A DNA stretch of 64,000 nucleotides from Lactococcus sp. dk101 (GCF_009601055.1 NZ_WITI01000001.1:16727-80726), one strand, 5' to 3'; positions 44,080 through 55,609 are shown, numbered from the stretch's first letter. Made by a program: numbers and translations. Notes: generated by a model not told the origin, from the letters alone.

Positions 44080-44877
44080 ATGAAAAATTTAAAAATTATT
44101 TTGGGAACTTTAGTCGGCTTTTTTATCATTCAAAGTCTAGTTACAAAAATTTTTGCAGGAATTTTACAACGGTATATTGGAACAAATGTGACCAAATCAT
44201 TTTTGCTTCAAGCCATTTTTGAAGTGATAATGCTGCTTTTATTCATTTTTGTGAACCGAAAATTCCTCAAACAAAAAATGTTGCTTGAGCATTATCACTA
44301 TGGAAAAGGTTTTGGTTTGCTGGGCTATTCGTGGTTTCTCTTGCTGGAGTTGGTCTTGATGTTTTCTCTTGGGATTAGAAAAAATAGCTTGTCTTTAGTT
44401 GCCATTTTCATGGTGCTTTTACTTGCCCTCTTGGTTGGGATTGCAGAGGAGTATATTTTCCGCGGATTAATCCTAGGTGGTTTGGTGTCAAGTGGCAAGT
44501 CGGTTGGCTTTGCGCTGATAGTTTCGTCACTCTTGTTTGCTTGCACGCATTTTGTCAATCTTTTTCATAACAGCTTTTACAATGTCGGTTTGCAAGTGCT
44601 TTACGTTATTCCGATGGGCTTTTTGATTGGGCTTATTTACATCAAATCAAATAATATCGTCTATGCTATTATTTTTCATGCCATTCAAGATTTTTCTTCT
44701 ATGGTTATCACGGGTGGACAGATGAATTCAACGGTTGCAACGCCTCAGTCTGTCTTAGTGGTCTATCTCATTTTTGGCACCTTAGCTTTGACCTATTATT
44801 TAACAGGAACGAAACAAATCGCTCTCTTTAAATCCCGCTTACAAATGCCTGTCAGCACTGACAAAATAGGAAATTAA
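44080..44877 (+). CDS. CPBP family intramembrane protease (Abi-like)
   Basis: 265 residues with about eight membrane helices. Catalytic marks: EEYIFRG (about 123-129), ACTHF (about 160-164) and FHAIQDF (about 199-205) give the two Glu, Arg and two His of the CPBP glutamic-type protease family. Relatives process prenylated or peptide substrates and give bacteriocin self-immunity; no bacteriocin gene is next to it. The palindrome at 44850-44863 lies in its last codons. Confidence 0.85.
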   Translation: MKNLKIILGTLVGFFIIQSLVTKIFAGILQRYIGTNVTKSFLLQAIFEVIMLLLFIFVNRKFLKQKMLLEHYHYGKGFGLLGYSWFLLLELVLMFSLGIRKNSLSLVAIFMVLLLALLVGIAEEYIFRGLILGGLVSSGKSVGFALIVSSLLFACTHFVNLFHNSFYNVGLQVLYVIPMGFLIGLIYIKSNNIVYAIIFHAIQDFSSMVITGGQMNSTVATPQSVLVVYLIFGTLALTYYLTGTKQIALFKSRLQMPVSTDKIGN

Positions 44878-44889
44878 CGAAAAAATTGG

Positions 44890-44917
44890 AAAAAAAGTGA
44901 CTTCGTCATTTTTTTGC
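44890..44917 (+). terminator. Terminator overlapping the next promoter
   Basis: AAAAAGTGAC-TTC-GTCATTTTTTT (one G-T pair). Its T-run joins the TGCTATAAT extended -10 of the next gene. Confidence 0.65.
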
Positions 44918-44923
44918 TATAAT
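44915..44923 (+). promoter_or_regulatory. Extended -10 six bases before an ATG (leaderless candidate)
   Basis: TGC then TATAAT (44918-44923), six bases, then ATG at 44930. Predicted start on the A of ATG. No ribosome site. Confidence 0.6.
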
Positions 44924-44929
44924 TAGAGC

Positions 44930-45277
44930 ATGGAAATGAACGATTATCAAGAAAAAATTGTAAAATTTGATTTGAATGGCGACATTCGTGACCTTTCACA
45001 AGTCGATTTTGCCCTCATTGACAAGATTTTAGGACTTTCAGGCGAATCAGGCGAGGTTGCTGACAAAATAAAAAAAGTGATGCGTGACCAAAATGGACAA
45101 ATTACGCCAACTGATAAACTGGCGCTCTGTAAAGAACTGGGCGATGTCCTTTGGTATCTGGCAAGTACAGCTCGTTATCTGGGGATTGATTTGGAAAGTC
45201 TCGCACAAGGAAACATTGATAAATTAGAAAGTCGTCTGGAACGTGGAAAAATAAATGGAAGTGGAGATGAACGATGA
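44930..45277 (+). CDS. MazG-like nucleotide pyrophosphohydrolase
   Basis: 115 residues, all-alpha. Metal site GESGEVADKIKK (38-49, Glu39 and Glu42) and KELGDVLWYL (68-77, Glu69 and Asp72), as in the MazG/dUTPase-like superfamily that cleaves (d)NTPs to monophosphate and pyrophosphate. Exact substrate unknown. It probably has a leaderless mRNA (see promoter). Its stop overlaps thiN (ATGA). Confidence 0.82.
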   Translation: MEMNDYQEKIVKFDLNGDIRDLSQVDFALIDKILGLSGESGEVADKIKKVMRDQNGQITPTDKLALCKELGDVLWYLASTARYLGIDLESLAQGNIDKLESRLERGKINGSGDER

Positions 45278-45903
45278 AAATTTTAATCGTTGCAGGAATG
45301 CCAGTGGATTTCTCATTGCTTTCTTATGATTTTCTTATCGGAGTGGATTATGGCAATGTCAACCTGCTTGCCCAAGGTCTAAAACCAGATGTGGCAGTAG
45401 GAGATTTTGACTCTGTCAGCCCTGACGAATTTGAGAAAATCCAAAAAGCAAGCGGAAAACTCGTCAAACTCCCTGCCCAAAAGGATGATACAGATTTGGA
45501 AGTTGCTCTTGACCTTGCTTTTGAACAATTTCCTAATGCAGAAATTCAAATCGTTGGTGCATTGGGTGGGCGAATGGATCATTTTTTGAACAATATTTTT
45601 CTACCAACAACTGCTCGTTATCGTCAACACGCGGAGCAAATTTCACTGGTTGATGAACAAAATGCCATCTTTTATTTGCCTGCTGGACGTCATCATTTAC
45701 AAGCACTTCCGACCATGAAATACATCGGTTTTATGCAGCTTGATACGGGTGATAGTTTGGCGATAGAAAGTGCCAAATATCCGCTCAAGGCGGAGGACAA
45801 CTTCAAAACAATCTATACGAGTAACGAGTTTATCGGTCAAGAAATGACGGTCACTATTGATAAAGGCATGCTGATTGTGATTTATACTAAGGATAAAAAG
45901 TGA
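45274..45903 (+). CDS. thiN: Thiamine pyrophosphokinase
   Basis: 209 residues. Converts thiamine and ATP to thiamine pyrophosphate and AMP. Seen: GVDYGN (24-29), VGDFDSV (41-47), LPAQKDDTDLEVALD (about 66-80) and ALGGRMDHFLNN (about 95-106), then a C-terminal beta domain that binds thiamine. TPP is the cofactor of the pyruvate oxidoreductase NifJ encoded at 51797. Usually beside rsgA/rpe in Firmicutes; here it is coupled to a MazG-like gene. Confidence 0.92.
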   Translation: MKILIVAGMPVDFSLLSYDFLIGVDYGNVNLLAQGLKPDVAVGDFDSVSPDEFEKIQKASGKLVKLPAQKDDTDLEVALDLAFEQFPNAEIQIVGALGGRMDHFLNNIFLPTTARYRQHAEQISLVDEQNAIFYLPAGRHHLQALPTMKYIGFMQLDTGDSLAIESAKYPLKAEDNFKTIYTSNEFIGQEMTVTIDKGMLIVIYTKDKK

Positions 45904-46051
45904 AAATAATAAGAAGGCGTTTTCTTATGATTAAGACATTTTTCTCTTAAAAATGATAAAATAAAAAGAATAGCTTGTGAAAATTTCTGATAAAATAAAA
46001 ATTTTCATAAGAAAAAATGAAAATAAGTGAAATTAGTTAGGATTAAATGAA

Positions 46052-46984
46052 ATGATTATTGGAATTATTGGTGCCACATCAAATATTGCGAGCAAAGCAT
46101 ATCTTCCTGTTTATGCTGCTTTGCAGGATGAGCATCGTTTTATTCTTTATTCTCGAGATTGGAATAAGGCAGAGGAAGTACGCAAAAAATACAAATTTGA
46201 GTACGCGACAACGGATCTTGCAGCACTTGAAACGGTTGATTTAGTTATCATTCATGCAGCAACCAGTTCGCATTTTGAGCTTGCCAAACGCTATTTGGCA
46301 GCGGGGGTTCATGTTTTGATGGACAAGCCACTTTCTGAAAATTATGAGGAAGTAAAAACACTTTATCAATTAGCAGAAGCACATCAGGTTCTGTTTGTAA
46401 TTGCCTTCAATCGACGCTTTGCGCCACAAACACAAAAATTGAAAGCCATTCCTCATAAAAATTTCATCAAAATCACAAAAAACTTAGCACAACATAATGG
46501 AAATCTCACTTTCCAACTGTACGATATTTTCAGTCACCCACTTGATACATTGGTTTATTTGCTTGACGATGAAATAAAAACACACCATGCACATATCAAA
46601 TTGGACGCCAAAGGACAGCTGGAGCGCGCCGTCGTTTATCTTGAAACCGAGACAAGCATGGGGATTGCCAGCATGAATTTGAATTCAGGCGCTTACCGTG
46701 AAACCTTTGAAGTCGAAGCCAAAGGGCAGACGGCTATTGTTTCTGACCTGTCAGAGCTGACAAGCTTTACGGGGATTGACCAAGTCAAATCTGGTCTTAA
46801 TGGATGGAGTTCGGCCACTTATACACGTGGCTTTGACGCGATTGTTCTGGGCGTTTTGGAGGCAATCACCCAATATACTCCTGAGAAACGTGAGCTTTTG
46901 ATGGAAAATTTGAAACAGAAAAATGTCATGACAACGCACGAAATAATTGCGGGCATGCTCGAAAAAATTAAGATTGAAAAATAA
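46052..46984 (+). CDS. Gfo/Idh/MocA family oxidoreductase
   Basis: 310 residues. Rossmann NAD(P) site IGIIGATSNIASKAY (3-17), MDKPLSE (about 90-96) with the family's conserved Lys-Pro, and a beta-sheet substrate domain (about 120-310) with YDIFSHPLDTLVYLL (about 157-171) holding the His. Substrate unknown: usually a sugar, inositol or related compound. It contains the palindrome at 46749. Confidence 0.85.
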   Translation: MIIGIIGATSNIASKAYLPVYAALQDEHRFILYSRDWNKAEEVRKKYKFEYATTDLAALETVDLVIIHAATSSHFELAKRYLAAGVHVLMDKPLSENYEEVKTLYQLAEAHQVLFVIAFNRRFAPQTQKLKAIPHKNFIKITKNLAQHNGNLTFQLYDIFSHPLDTLVYLLDDEIKTHHAHIKLDAKGQLERAVVYLETETSMGIASMNLNSGAYRETFEVEAKGQTAIVSDLSELTSFTGIDQVKSGLNGWSSATYTRGFDAIVLGVLEAITQYTPEKRELLMENLKQKNVMTTHEIIAGMLEKIKIEK

Positions 46985-46992
46985 AAAGAAAT

Positions 46993-47020
46993 AACTTGTC
47001 AGTTCTGACAAGTTTTTTTA
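46993..47020 (+). terminator. Terminator built on the dispersed palindrome
   Basis: AACTTGTCAG-TT-CTGACAAGTT with seven T; the core 46997-47010 is an exact TGTCAG-NN-CTGACA. Confidence 0.85.
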
Positions 47021-47090
47021 GTTCCAATTTAACGAATGCATTTACGAATGAAACGAAAAAGGCTTTTTTCTCAGCTTTAAAATCTCAAAT

Positions 47091-49075
<1,985 letters not shown>

Positions 49076-49143
49076 GTTATAGGGGAAAATAAGGTATAAT
49101 ATAGAGTATATTTAAAAAAAGTATTGTTTAAGATGAGAGAAAA

Positions 49144-50181
49144 ATGAAAGAAAGAAAACTTCGGGCGCGCTTGATTTATAATCCCTCAAGCGGTCAAGAA
49201 ATCATGAAGAAAAATGTTGCTGATGTGCTGGAAAAACTGGAGAGTTTCGGCTATGAAGCATCAGCATTTCAAACGAAAATTTCACCAAAATCTGCTGAAA
49301 TTGAGGCAGATCGTGCGACAAAAGATGGCTTTGATTTGATTGTGGCTGCTGGTGGAGACGGAACAATTAACGAAGTTGTCAGCGGAATTTCTGGCAATGA
49401 AAAACGTCCTAAATTAGCCATCATTCCTGCCGGAACGACCAATGACTTTGCGCGTGCCTTGAAAATTCCACGTAATAATCCGATCGATGCTGTTGATATT
49501 ATTGGGAAAAATCAAACCTTGAAAGTTGATGTTGGCGTTGCTACACCGATTGGAAAAGACAGTAAATATTTCATCAATATCGCTGCCGGTGGTGCTTTAA
49601 CAGAGCTGACTTACAGTGTTCCAAGCAATTTGAAAACCATGTTTGGCTATTTGGCTTATTTGTCTAAAGGGGCTGAACTTTTGCCACGTGTCAAATGTGA
49701 AAAGGTCAGAGTAACACATGATCAAGGCGTATTTGAAGGTAAAATGTCCATGTTTTTTGTGGCGCTGACGAATTCTGTCGGTGGCTTTGAAAAAATTGCT
49801 CCCGATGCAAAACTGGATGATGGAAAATTCACCTTGATTTTGGTCAAAACGGACAAATTGTTTGAGCTGATTGCCCTCTTAGGAATGGTCGCTAATGGTT
49901 CTGGGAAACACGTGAATGATGTTAATGTTGAATATATTAAGACTTCTCATTTGAAAGTTGAACCCCTTGAGCAAAAACGTCCAACTCTTATCAATTTAGA
50001 TGGCGAATTTGGTGGCGAAGCACCTGTCGAATTTGATAATTTAAAAAATCATATCGAAATGTTTGTCAATCTTGATGAAATTAACGATTTGAATTATATC
50101 GGCGACGATGAAGAGACGCTTGCCTTTGAAGCAGTTGCTCAAAAATTTGCTGAAGAAGCGGATCGTATGAAAAGTGAATAA
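49144..50181 (+). CDS. Diacylglycerol/lipid kinase (DagK/YegS/BmrU family)
   Basis: 345 residues. Nucleotide-binding AAGGDGTINEVVSG (about 68-81) and PAGTTNDFARAL (about 99-110), with the C-terminal beta-sandwich holding the acidic metal site (DGKFTLILVK). DagK of this family recycles diacylglycerol from lipoteichoic acid synthesis. A Glu/Lys-rich C-terminus (about 318-345) follows. Promoter TATAAT at 49095-49100. In lactococci it lies next to ligA, as here. Confidence 0.88.
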   Translation: MKERKLRARLIYNPSSGQEIMKKNVADVLEKLESFGYEASAFQTKISPKSAEIEADRATKDGFDLIVAAGGDGTINEVVSGISGNEKRPKLAIIPAGTTNDFARALKIPRNNPIDAVDIIGKNQTLKVDVGVATPIGKDSKYFINIAAGGALTELTYSVPSNLKTMFGYLAYLSKGAELLPRVKCEKVRVTHDQGVFEGKMSMFFVALTNSVGGFEKIAPDAKLDDGKFTLILVKTDKLFELIALLGMVANGSGKHVNDVNVEYIKTSHLKVEPLEQKRPTLINLDGEFGGEAPVEFDNLKNHIEMFVNLDEINDLNYIGDDEETLAFEAVAQKFAEEADRMKSE

Positions 50182-50184
50182 ATC

Positions 50185-50213
50185 AAAACCTGTCATTACT
50201 GACAGGTTTTTTT
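50185..50213 (+). terminator. Terminator after the lipid kinase gene
   Basis: AAAACCTGTCA-TTAC-TGACAGGTTTT with seven T; a one-mismatch form of the dispersed palindrome. Confidence 0.85.
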
Positions 50214-50249
50214 GTGCAAGTTGTACATTTTTTCTGGGCAACAGTGATA

Positions 50250-50278
50250 TTGCGCCAAGAAAACGTTTGCAGTAAAAT
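50250..50278 (+). promoter_or_regulatory. msmK promoter with cre site in the spacer
   Basis: TTGCGC (50250-50255), 17-base spacer, TAAAAT (50273-50278). AGAAAACGTTTGCA (50258-50271) fits the lactococcal cre consensus and fills the spacer, so CcpA should repress in glucose. It differs by one base from the box at 4263, 4375 and 4556. Confidence 0.75.
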
Positions 50279-50309
50279 GGACTTATCAAATAAATATTTG
50301 GAGAAGCTC

Positions 50310-51446
50310 ATGACTACACTTAGTTTAGAAAAAATTTACAAAAAATATCCTTCTGCAACACAATATTCTGTTGAAGATTTCAACTTGGATGTTAAAGATA
50401 AAGAATTTATCGTTTTCGTCGGCCCTTCAGGTTGTGGTAAATCAACAACATTGCGTATGGTTGCTGGACTTGAAGACATTACTGAAGGTGAATTCAAAAT
50501 TGATGGCAAACTCATGAATGACGTTGCACCAAAAGACCGCGACATCGCCATGGTTTTTCAAAACTACGCTTTGTATCCACACATGACTGTTTTTGATAAC
50601 ATGGCATTTGGTTTGAAATTGCGTAAATTCAAAAAAGATGACATCAAAAAACGTGTTGAAGAAGCAGCTGCTATTCTTGGATTGACAGACATGCTTGATC
50701 GTAAACCTGCTGACTTGTCAGGTGGTCAACGTCAACGTGTTGCCATGGGACGTGCCATTGTCCGTGATGCAAAAGTCTTCTTGATGGATGAACCTTTGTC
50801 AAACTTGGACGCAAAACTCCGTGTTTCTATGCGTACTGAAATTGCTAAAATTCACCGTCGTATCGGTGCTACTACAATCTACGTAACGCACGACCAAACT
50901 GAAGCAATGACACTTGCTGACCGTATCGTTATCATGTCATCATCTCCAAACTCTGATAAGACAGGTACTGTTGGACGTGTTGAACAAATCGGTACTCCTC
51001 AAGAACTTTACAATGAACCAGCTAACAAATTCGTTGCCGGCTTCATCGGTTCTCCTGCCATGAACTTCTTCAATGTTAAATTCTCTGGCAATAAATTGAC
51101 CAATGCTGAAGGCATCAACATTGACCTTCCAGAAGGCAAACAAAAATTGCTCAAAGATCAAGGATATGAAGGAAAAGAAGTAATTCTCGGTATCCGTCCA
51201 GAAGATATCCAATCAAGCAACCTTGCTCAACAAGCTTATCCAAATCAAAATGTTGAAGCTGAAGTAGTTGTATCAGAACTTCTCGGAGCTGAAACAATGC
51301 TTTACTTGAAAGCAGGTTCTACTGAATTTGTTTCTCGTGTTGAAGCACGCGATTTCCGCGACCCAGGTGAAAAAATCACTGTTGCCTTGAACCTTAACAA
51401 AGCACACTTCTTCGATGTGGAAACTGAAAAACGCATTCACGAATAA
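50310..51446 (+). CDS. msmK: Sugar ABC transporter ATP-binding protein (MsmK/UgpC type)
   Basis: 378 residues from the ATG at 50310, eight bases after TTGGAG. ABC domain: Walker A GPSGCGKST (38-46), signature LSGGQRQRVAMGRAI (about 136-150), Walker B VFLMDEPLSNLDAKLR (about 155-170), and a C-terminal TOBE regulatory domain (about 240-378). No permease or binding protein is beside it, so it is the shared ATPase for several sugar importers, as MsmK is in streptococci. CcpA control is indicated by the cre site. Confidence 0.92.
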   Translation: MTTLSLEKIYKKYPSATQYSVEDFNLDVKDKEFIVFVGPSGCGKSTTLRMVAGLEDITEGEFKIDGKLMNDVAPKDRDIAMVFQNYALYPHMTVFDNMAFGLKLRKFKKDDIKKRVEEAAAILGLTDMLDRKPADLSGGQRQRVAMGRAIVRDAKVFLMDEPLSNLDAKLRVSMRTEIAKIHRRIGATTIYVTHDQTEAMTLADRIVIMSSSPNSDKTGTVGRVEQIGTPQELYNEPANKFVAGFIGSPAMNFFNVKFSGNKLTNAEGINIDLPEGKQKLLKDQGYEGKEVILGIRPEDIQSSNLAQQAYPNQNVEAEVVVSELLGAETMLYLKAGSTEFVSRVEARDFRDPGEKITVALNLNKAHFFDVETEKRIHE

Positions 51447-51475
51447 GAAGTTAACCCAAGTTTTCCTCTTAATAA

Positions 51476-51506
51476 AGTCCTGTCAGAGCTGACAGGGCTT
51501 TTTTGG
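51476..51506 (+). terminator. Terminator after msmK built on the dispersed palindrome
   Basis: CCTGTCAG-AG-CTGACAGG with GCTTTTTT; core 51481-51494 exact. Confidence 0.85.
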
Positions 51507-51796
51507 CTCAACCAAGCCATTGGCAAGGAGTGTCAAAGTTAATTGACACAGTGTTGTCTAACTATTTCACAAAGAAAATGCTAGAATGAAGATGAGGAAA
51601 CAGTTGTTTTTTTCGTTTGCTCAAGTTCTAAACGCTGTTTTTGAAAGTTACATCGTAACAGATTAGAAAAGTCAAAATTTATAAGAAGACGCAAAGCACT
51701 TGTTCATTTTATTGGAGAAATTCATAGACGAAATTCACCGACACCGGATTTTGTGACAAAAAGGACAAATAATCGCTCTGCTGAAAGGTTTATAAA
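51507..51796 (+). promoter_or_regulatory. nifJ upstream region
   Basis: Contains GTGTCAA-AGTTAA-TTGACAC (51530-51549), a 7-base inverted repeat, and an extended -10 TGCTAGAAT (51579-51587). A TTGTCT...TCACAA pair (51554-51572) resembles a Rex operator but is one base too long. The leader to the ATG at 51797 is about 200 bases and shows no clear structure. Confidence 0.45.
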
Positions 51797-54700
51797 ATGT
51801 CAAAACAAAAAACAATGGACGGGAACATGGCGGCAGCACACATTGCTTATGCCTTTTCAGAGATTGGGGTTATCTATCCCATAACACCAAGTTCGCCAAT
51901 GGCTGACTATACGGACGCTTGGGCGACTGCAGGTCGAAAAAACATCTGGGGACAGACCGTCAAAATTACAGAATTACAATCAGAAGCCGGTGCAGCAGGT
52001 GCCATGCACGGTGTTCTGAAAGCAGGAAGTTTAGCAACGACTTATACAGCCTCTCAAGGCCTCCTTTTGATGTTGCCAAACATGTACAAAATGGCAGGCG
52101 AATTATTACCTGCGGTCATTCATGTGGCTGCGCGTGCCGTGGCGACTGGTGCGCTTAATATTTTTGGTGATCAGTCTGATGTAATGGCGGCACGTTCGAC
52201 AGGATTTGCCATGCTTGCTGAAAGTTCAGTTCAAGAAGTAATGGATTTATCAGCAGTCGCACATTTAGCGGCGATTGAAGGCTCTGTTCCATTTTTAAAT
52301 TTCTTTGACGGCTTTAGAACTTCTCACGAAATCCAAAAAATTGAAGTGCTTGATTATGAAGAATTAGCTCCTTTACTCAATCAAGAAAAACTTGATGAAT
52401 TTCGAAGCCTTGCCATGAATCCTGATCACCCAACCGTGTCAGGAACCAATCAAAATACAGATATTTACTTCCAACAACGTGAAGTGGTCAATGCTTATTA
52501 TGACAAATTACCTGCCATTGTTGAAAAATATATGAGGAAAATCAACCAACTTCGTGGCACGTCTTACGATTTGGTCAATTATTACGGTGCTAGCGATGCT
52601 GAAATGGTCATCGTCAGTATGGGCTCTGTCGCAGGAACCATCATGCAAACAGTCGATTATCTCAATGCCAATGGGCGTAAAGTTGGCTTTTTAAACATGC
52701 ACTTGTACCGTCCATTTCCAGCCGAGAAATTACTTGAAAAATTGCCAAAAACGGTCAAAGCGGTTGCTGTTCTTGATCGGACTAAAGAATCTGGCTCAAA
52801 TGGCGAACCTTTGTTCTTGGATGTTCAGAGTGCCTTGTATGAAAAACAGCTCAAAATTATTGGTGGACGTTATGGCGTTGGTGGGAAAGAAACACGACCA
52901 GAACATATTGTGGCAGTTTTTGATGAACTTGAAAATGCAATTCCAAAACGAACCTTTACGATTGGCATTACTGATGACGTGACAGATTTGTCTCTCAATA
53001 CAGAAAAAACATTAGATTTGACACCTGTCAGCACTTATCAAGCCAAGTTTTGGGGCTTTGGTTCTGACGGAACAGTCGGTGCCAATAAAGCAGCTATCAA
53101 AATCATTGGTGACCATACAGACAAATTTGTCCAAGGTGCCTTTGAATATGACTCGAAAAAATCAGGTGGTTTGACAGTAAGTCATTTGCGTTTTGGAAAT
53201 GAAGCCATCTTGTCTGAATACATGCAAGTCAGTTCGGACTTTATTTCTTGTTCCAATGCAACTTATATCCGCAAATATGACCTGCTCAAAGGTCTAAAAG
53301 ACGGAGGTATTTTCTTATTGAATACTTCCTGGTCAGATGAAAAATTAGATAAAAATCTGCCTGCAAGCTTGAAACATGAACTTGCCAGCCGAAAGATTCA
53401 ATTTTATAGTATTGATGCCATGAAGATTGCTCATCAAAATGGATTGGAACGTCGGATCAATACCATTATGCAGGTGGCCTTCTTCAAATTAACCGAAATC
53501 ATGCCTTTTGATGATGTTTATGGCTTGCTGCGAAAAGATGCGCAAAAATATGCCAAGAAATCGCCAACGATTGTAGAACAAAATTTGAATGCTATGGAAG
53601 CAGCTTTGGCAGGACTTCATCGGGTTGAAATTCCAGAAAGCTGGACAGAAATGGTTGAAAAACCTGCTGAAAAGCCAGAATTGACCACAGCCAAGAAGCA
53701 ATACGTTTTTAATTTCTTAGACAAAGTCAATGCTTTTGAGGGCGATCGTTTGACCGTCAAGGACATGGTCGATAATGGCTTGACGCGAGGCAGTTCCCCT
53801 ACCGGAACAGCAGCTGTTGAAAAACGGGGCATTGCTCTTGAGGTGCCTGAATGGAATGCTGCAGCTTGTATCCAATGTAACGAATGTGCCTTTGTTTGTC
53901 CGCACGCTGCCATTCGTCCATTTTTGGCAGACGAAGATGAGTGGAATGTAGCACCTGACGGCTTTAAGGTCATGGATTATAAGAATTCTGATGGCTTGTC
54001 TTATCGCATTCAGGTTTCCGTCGAAGATTGTACAGGTTGTGGTTTGTGTGTCGAAGCCTGCCCTAAAAAAGGTGAAGCACTTAAAATGATGCCTTATGAA
54101 AGTCAAAAAGACCAAGCGGTTAACTGGGCTTTTGCCATGACTTTAAAAACAAAAGAAAACCCAATGGGCAGTCGCTTATCTCCTGTCAGCACTCAGTTTA
54201 ATCAACCTTTGTTTGAATTTTCAGGTGCTTGTTCTGGTTGTGGCGAAACGCCATATATTAAACTTTTGACGCAAATGTTTGGCGATCGGATGATGATTTC
54301 AAATGCAACAGGTTGCAGCTCAATTTACGGAGGAACGCAAGCCACACCTTACAGCACAAATGCTGACGGACAAGGGCCCGCTTGGTCAAATTCACTGTTT
54401 GAAGATAATGCAGAATACGGCTACGGCATGCATTTGGCAAGTGTCTCAAGACGTCAAAAATTGGCTGATGAAGTTTTGTCAGCACTGACAGATATGTCAG
54501 ATGACTTGCAAGAATTGGCAAAAGACTGGGCATTGCATTTGTTTGACAGTGAAGGAACACGTGCCAGAGCCGAAAAAATGAAAGCCATGCTTGCGTCAGA
54601 ACATTTCAATTCAGATCGTTTGGACAAGATTTATGCTCAAAAAGATCAATTTGTTAAACCAACCCAATGGATTTTCGGTGGTGACGGTTGGGCTTACGAT

Positions 54701-55462
54701 ATTGGTTTTGGTGGTCTTGACCACGTGATTGCTTCTGGTGCAGACGTCAACATTTTGGTGATGGACAACGAAGTTTATGCCAATACTGGCGGTCAAGTCA
54801 GCAAGGCAACGCCGGCTAGTGCCATTGCACAATTTGCTTCAGGTGGAAAATCAGGTGCCAAAAAAGATTTGGGTGCCATGGCCATGACTTATGGTGATGT
54901 TTATGTGGCGCAGATTGCTTCAGGTGCCAATATGATGCAGACCATCAAGGCATTTGACGAAGCTGAAAAACATAAAGGCCCAAGCCTTATCATTGCTTAC
55001 ACGCCTTGTATTTCACATGGTCTTTATGCGGGAATGCACATGGTGCTTGATGAAGCCAAACAGGCGGTCAACAGTGGCTATTGGCAACTGTATCGCTACA
55101 ATCCTGAACTTGAAGAAGCAGGCAAAAATCCATTTACTTTGGATTTCAAACGTCCTGATTTCAGTCAAGTGCGTGACCTTTTATTGAAACAATCACGCTT
55201 TGGCAATCTTTTAAAAGTCAATAAAGAACATGCTGAAGCGCTGTACGAAAAAGCCGCAACAGACAGTCGGAAACGTTTCTTGCGTTACGCTAGAATGTCA
55301 GGCGACTATGAAAAATTCATGGCGAGACAAGCAAAAGAAAATCCTTCTTCTGAAGGAGAAACGATAACGGAAAAACCTGCGAAAAAAGAGCGGGTTGTTG
55401 ACCCCGAACGTGAGGCGAGACGGGCTGCCAGAAAAGCCGAGCGCCTTGCCAAAGAAAAATAA
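51797..55462 (+). CDS. nifJ: Pyruvate:flavodoxin/ferredoxin oxidoreductase
   Basis: 1221 residues, single-chain PFOR. Oxidises pyruvate with CoA to acetyl-CoA and CO2, passing electrons to flavodoxin or ferredoxin. Domains in order: pyrimidine-binding (YPITPSSPMADY near 25-36), middle and CoA domains, two 4Fe-4S clusters (CIQCNECAFVCPH near 690 and CTGCGLCVEACPK near 745), a proximal cluster motif CSGCGETPY near 815 and the TPP site GDGWAYDIGFGG near 962. A Lys/Arg/Glu-rich tail (about 1180-1221) extends beyond the usual end. Oxygen-sensitive enzyme of anaerobic growth; unusual beside pyruvate formate-lyase organisms. Confidence 0.95.
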   Translation: MSKQKTMDGNMAAAHIAYAFSEIGVIYPITPSSPMADYTDAWATAGRKNIWGQTVKITELQSEAGAAGAMHGVLKAGSLATTYTASQGLLLMLPNMYKMAGELLPAVIHVAARAVATGALNIFGDQSDVMAARSTGFAMLAESSVQEVMDLSAVAHLAAIEGSVPFLNFFDGFRTSHEIQKIEVLDYEELAPLLNQEKLDEFRSLAMNPDHPTVSGTNQNTDIYFQQREVVNAYYDKLPAIVEKYMRKINQLRGTSYDLVNYYGASDAEMVIVSMGSVAGTIMQTVDYLNANGRKVGFLNMHLYRPFPAEKLLEKLPKTVKAVAVLDRTKESGSNGEPLFLDVQSALYEKQLKIIGGRYGVGGKETRPEHIVAVFDELENAIPKRTFTIGITDDVTDLSLNTEKTLDLTPVSTYQAKFWGFGSDGTVGANKAAIKIIGDHTDKFVQGAFEYDSKKSGGLTVSHLRFGNEAILSEYMQVSSDFISCSNATYIRKYDLLKGLKDGGIFLLNTSWSDEKLDKNLPASLKHELASRKIQFYSIDAMKIAHQNGLERRINTIMQVAFFKLTEIMPFDDVYGLLRKDAQKYAKKSPTIVEQNLNAMEAALAGLHRVEIPESWTEMVEKPAEKPELTTAKKQYVFNFLDKVNAFEGDRLTVKDMVDNGLTRGSSPTGTAAVEKRGIALEVPEWNAAACIQCNECAFVCPHAAIRPFLADEDEWNVAPDGFKVMDYKNSDGLSYRIQVSVEDCTGCGLCVEACPKKGEALKMMPYESQKDQAVNWAFAMTLKTKENPMGSRLSPVSTQFNQPLFEFSGACSGCGETPYIKLLTQMFGDRMMISNATGCSSIYGGTQATPYSTNADGQGPAWSNSLFEDNAEYGYGMHLASVSRRQKLADEVLSALTDMSDDLQELAKDWALHLFDSEGTRARAEKMKAMLASEHFNSDRLDKIYAQKDQFVKPTQWIFGGDGWAYDIGFGGLDHVIASGADVNILVMDNEVYANTGGQVSKATPASAIAQFASGGKSGAKKDLGAMAMTYGDVYVAQIASGANMMQTIKAFDEAEKHKGPSLIIAYTPCISHGLYAGMHMVLDEAKQAVNSGYWQLYRYNPELEEAGKNPFTLDFKRPDFSQVRDLLLKQSRFGNLLKVNKEHAEALYEKAATDSRKRFLRYARMSGDYEKFMARQAKENPSSEGETITEKPAKKERVVDPEREARRAARKAERLAKEK
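54477..54490. repeat. Dispersed palindrome inside nifJ
   Basis: Exact TGTCAGCACTGACA (reads L-S-A-L-T). Weaker partial copies lie near 53036 and 54184. Confidence 0.85.
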
Positions 55463-55469
55463 AAGTAAA

Positions 55470-55503
55470 AATAGTTTTGTCAGAGCTGACAGAACTATTT
55501 TTT
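55470..55503 (+). terminator. Terminator after nifJ built on the dispersed palindrome
   Basis: AATAGTT-T-TGTCAG-AG-CTGACA-G-AACTATT with six T; core 55478-55491 exact. Confidence 0.85.
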
Positions 55504-55568
55504 ACTGGCACGGTCTCCCTTAAATATTAAAAAAATTCTAGCATTTGTCAGCAGTAATGCCTGAAATT

Positions 55569-55577
55569 TGGTATAAT
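55569..55577 (+). promoter_or_regulatory. cdaA extended -10 promoter
   Basis: TGG followed by TATAAT (55572-55577); leader of about 27 bases with GAGGAGGG before the TTG start. Confidence 0.6.
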
Positions 55578-55609
55578 TAAAACAGAAATTATGAAGAGGA
55601 GGGCGAAAC

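Noticed and set aside
51554..51572. Rex operator upstream of nifJ
   Set aside because: TTGTCT...TTCACAA resembles the half sites, but the spacing is one base too long and the left half lacks GA; kept only as a remark in the region entry.
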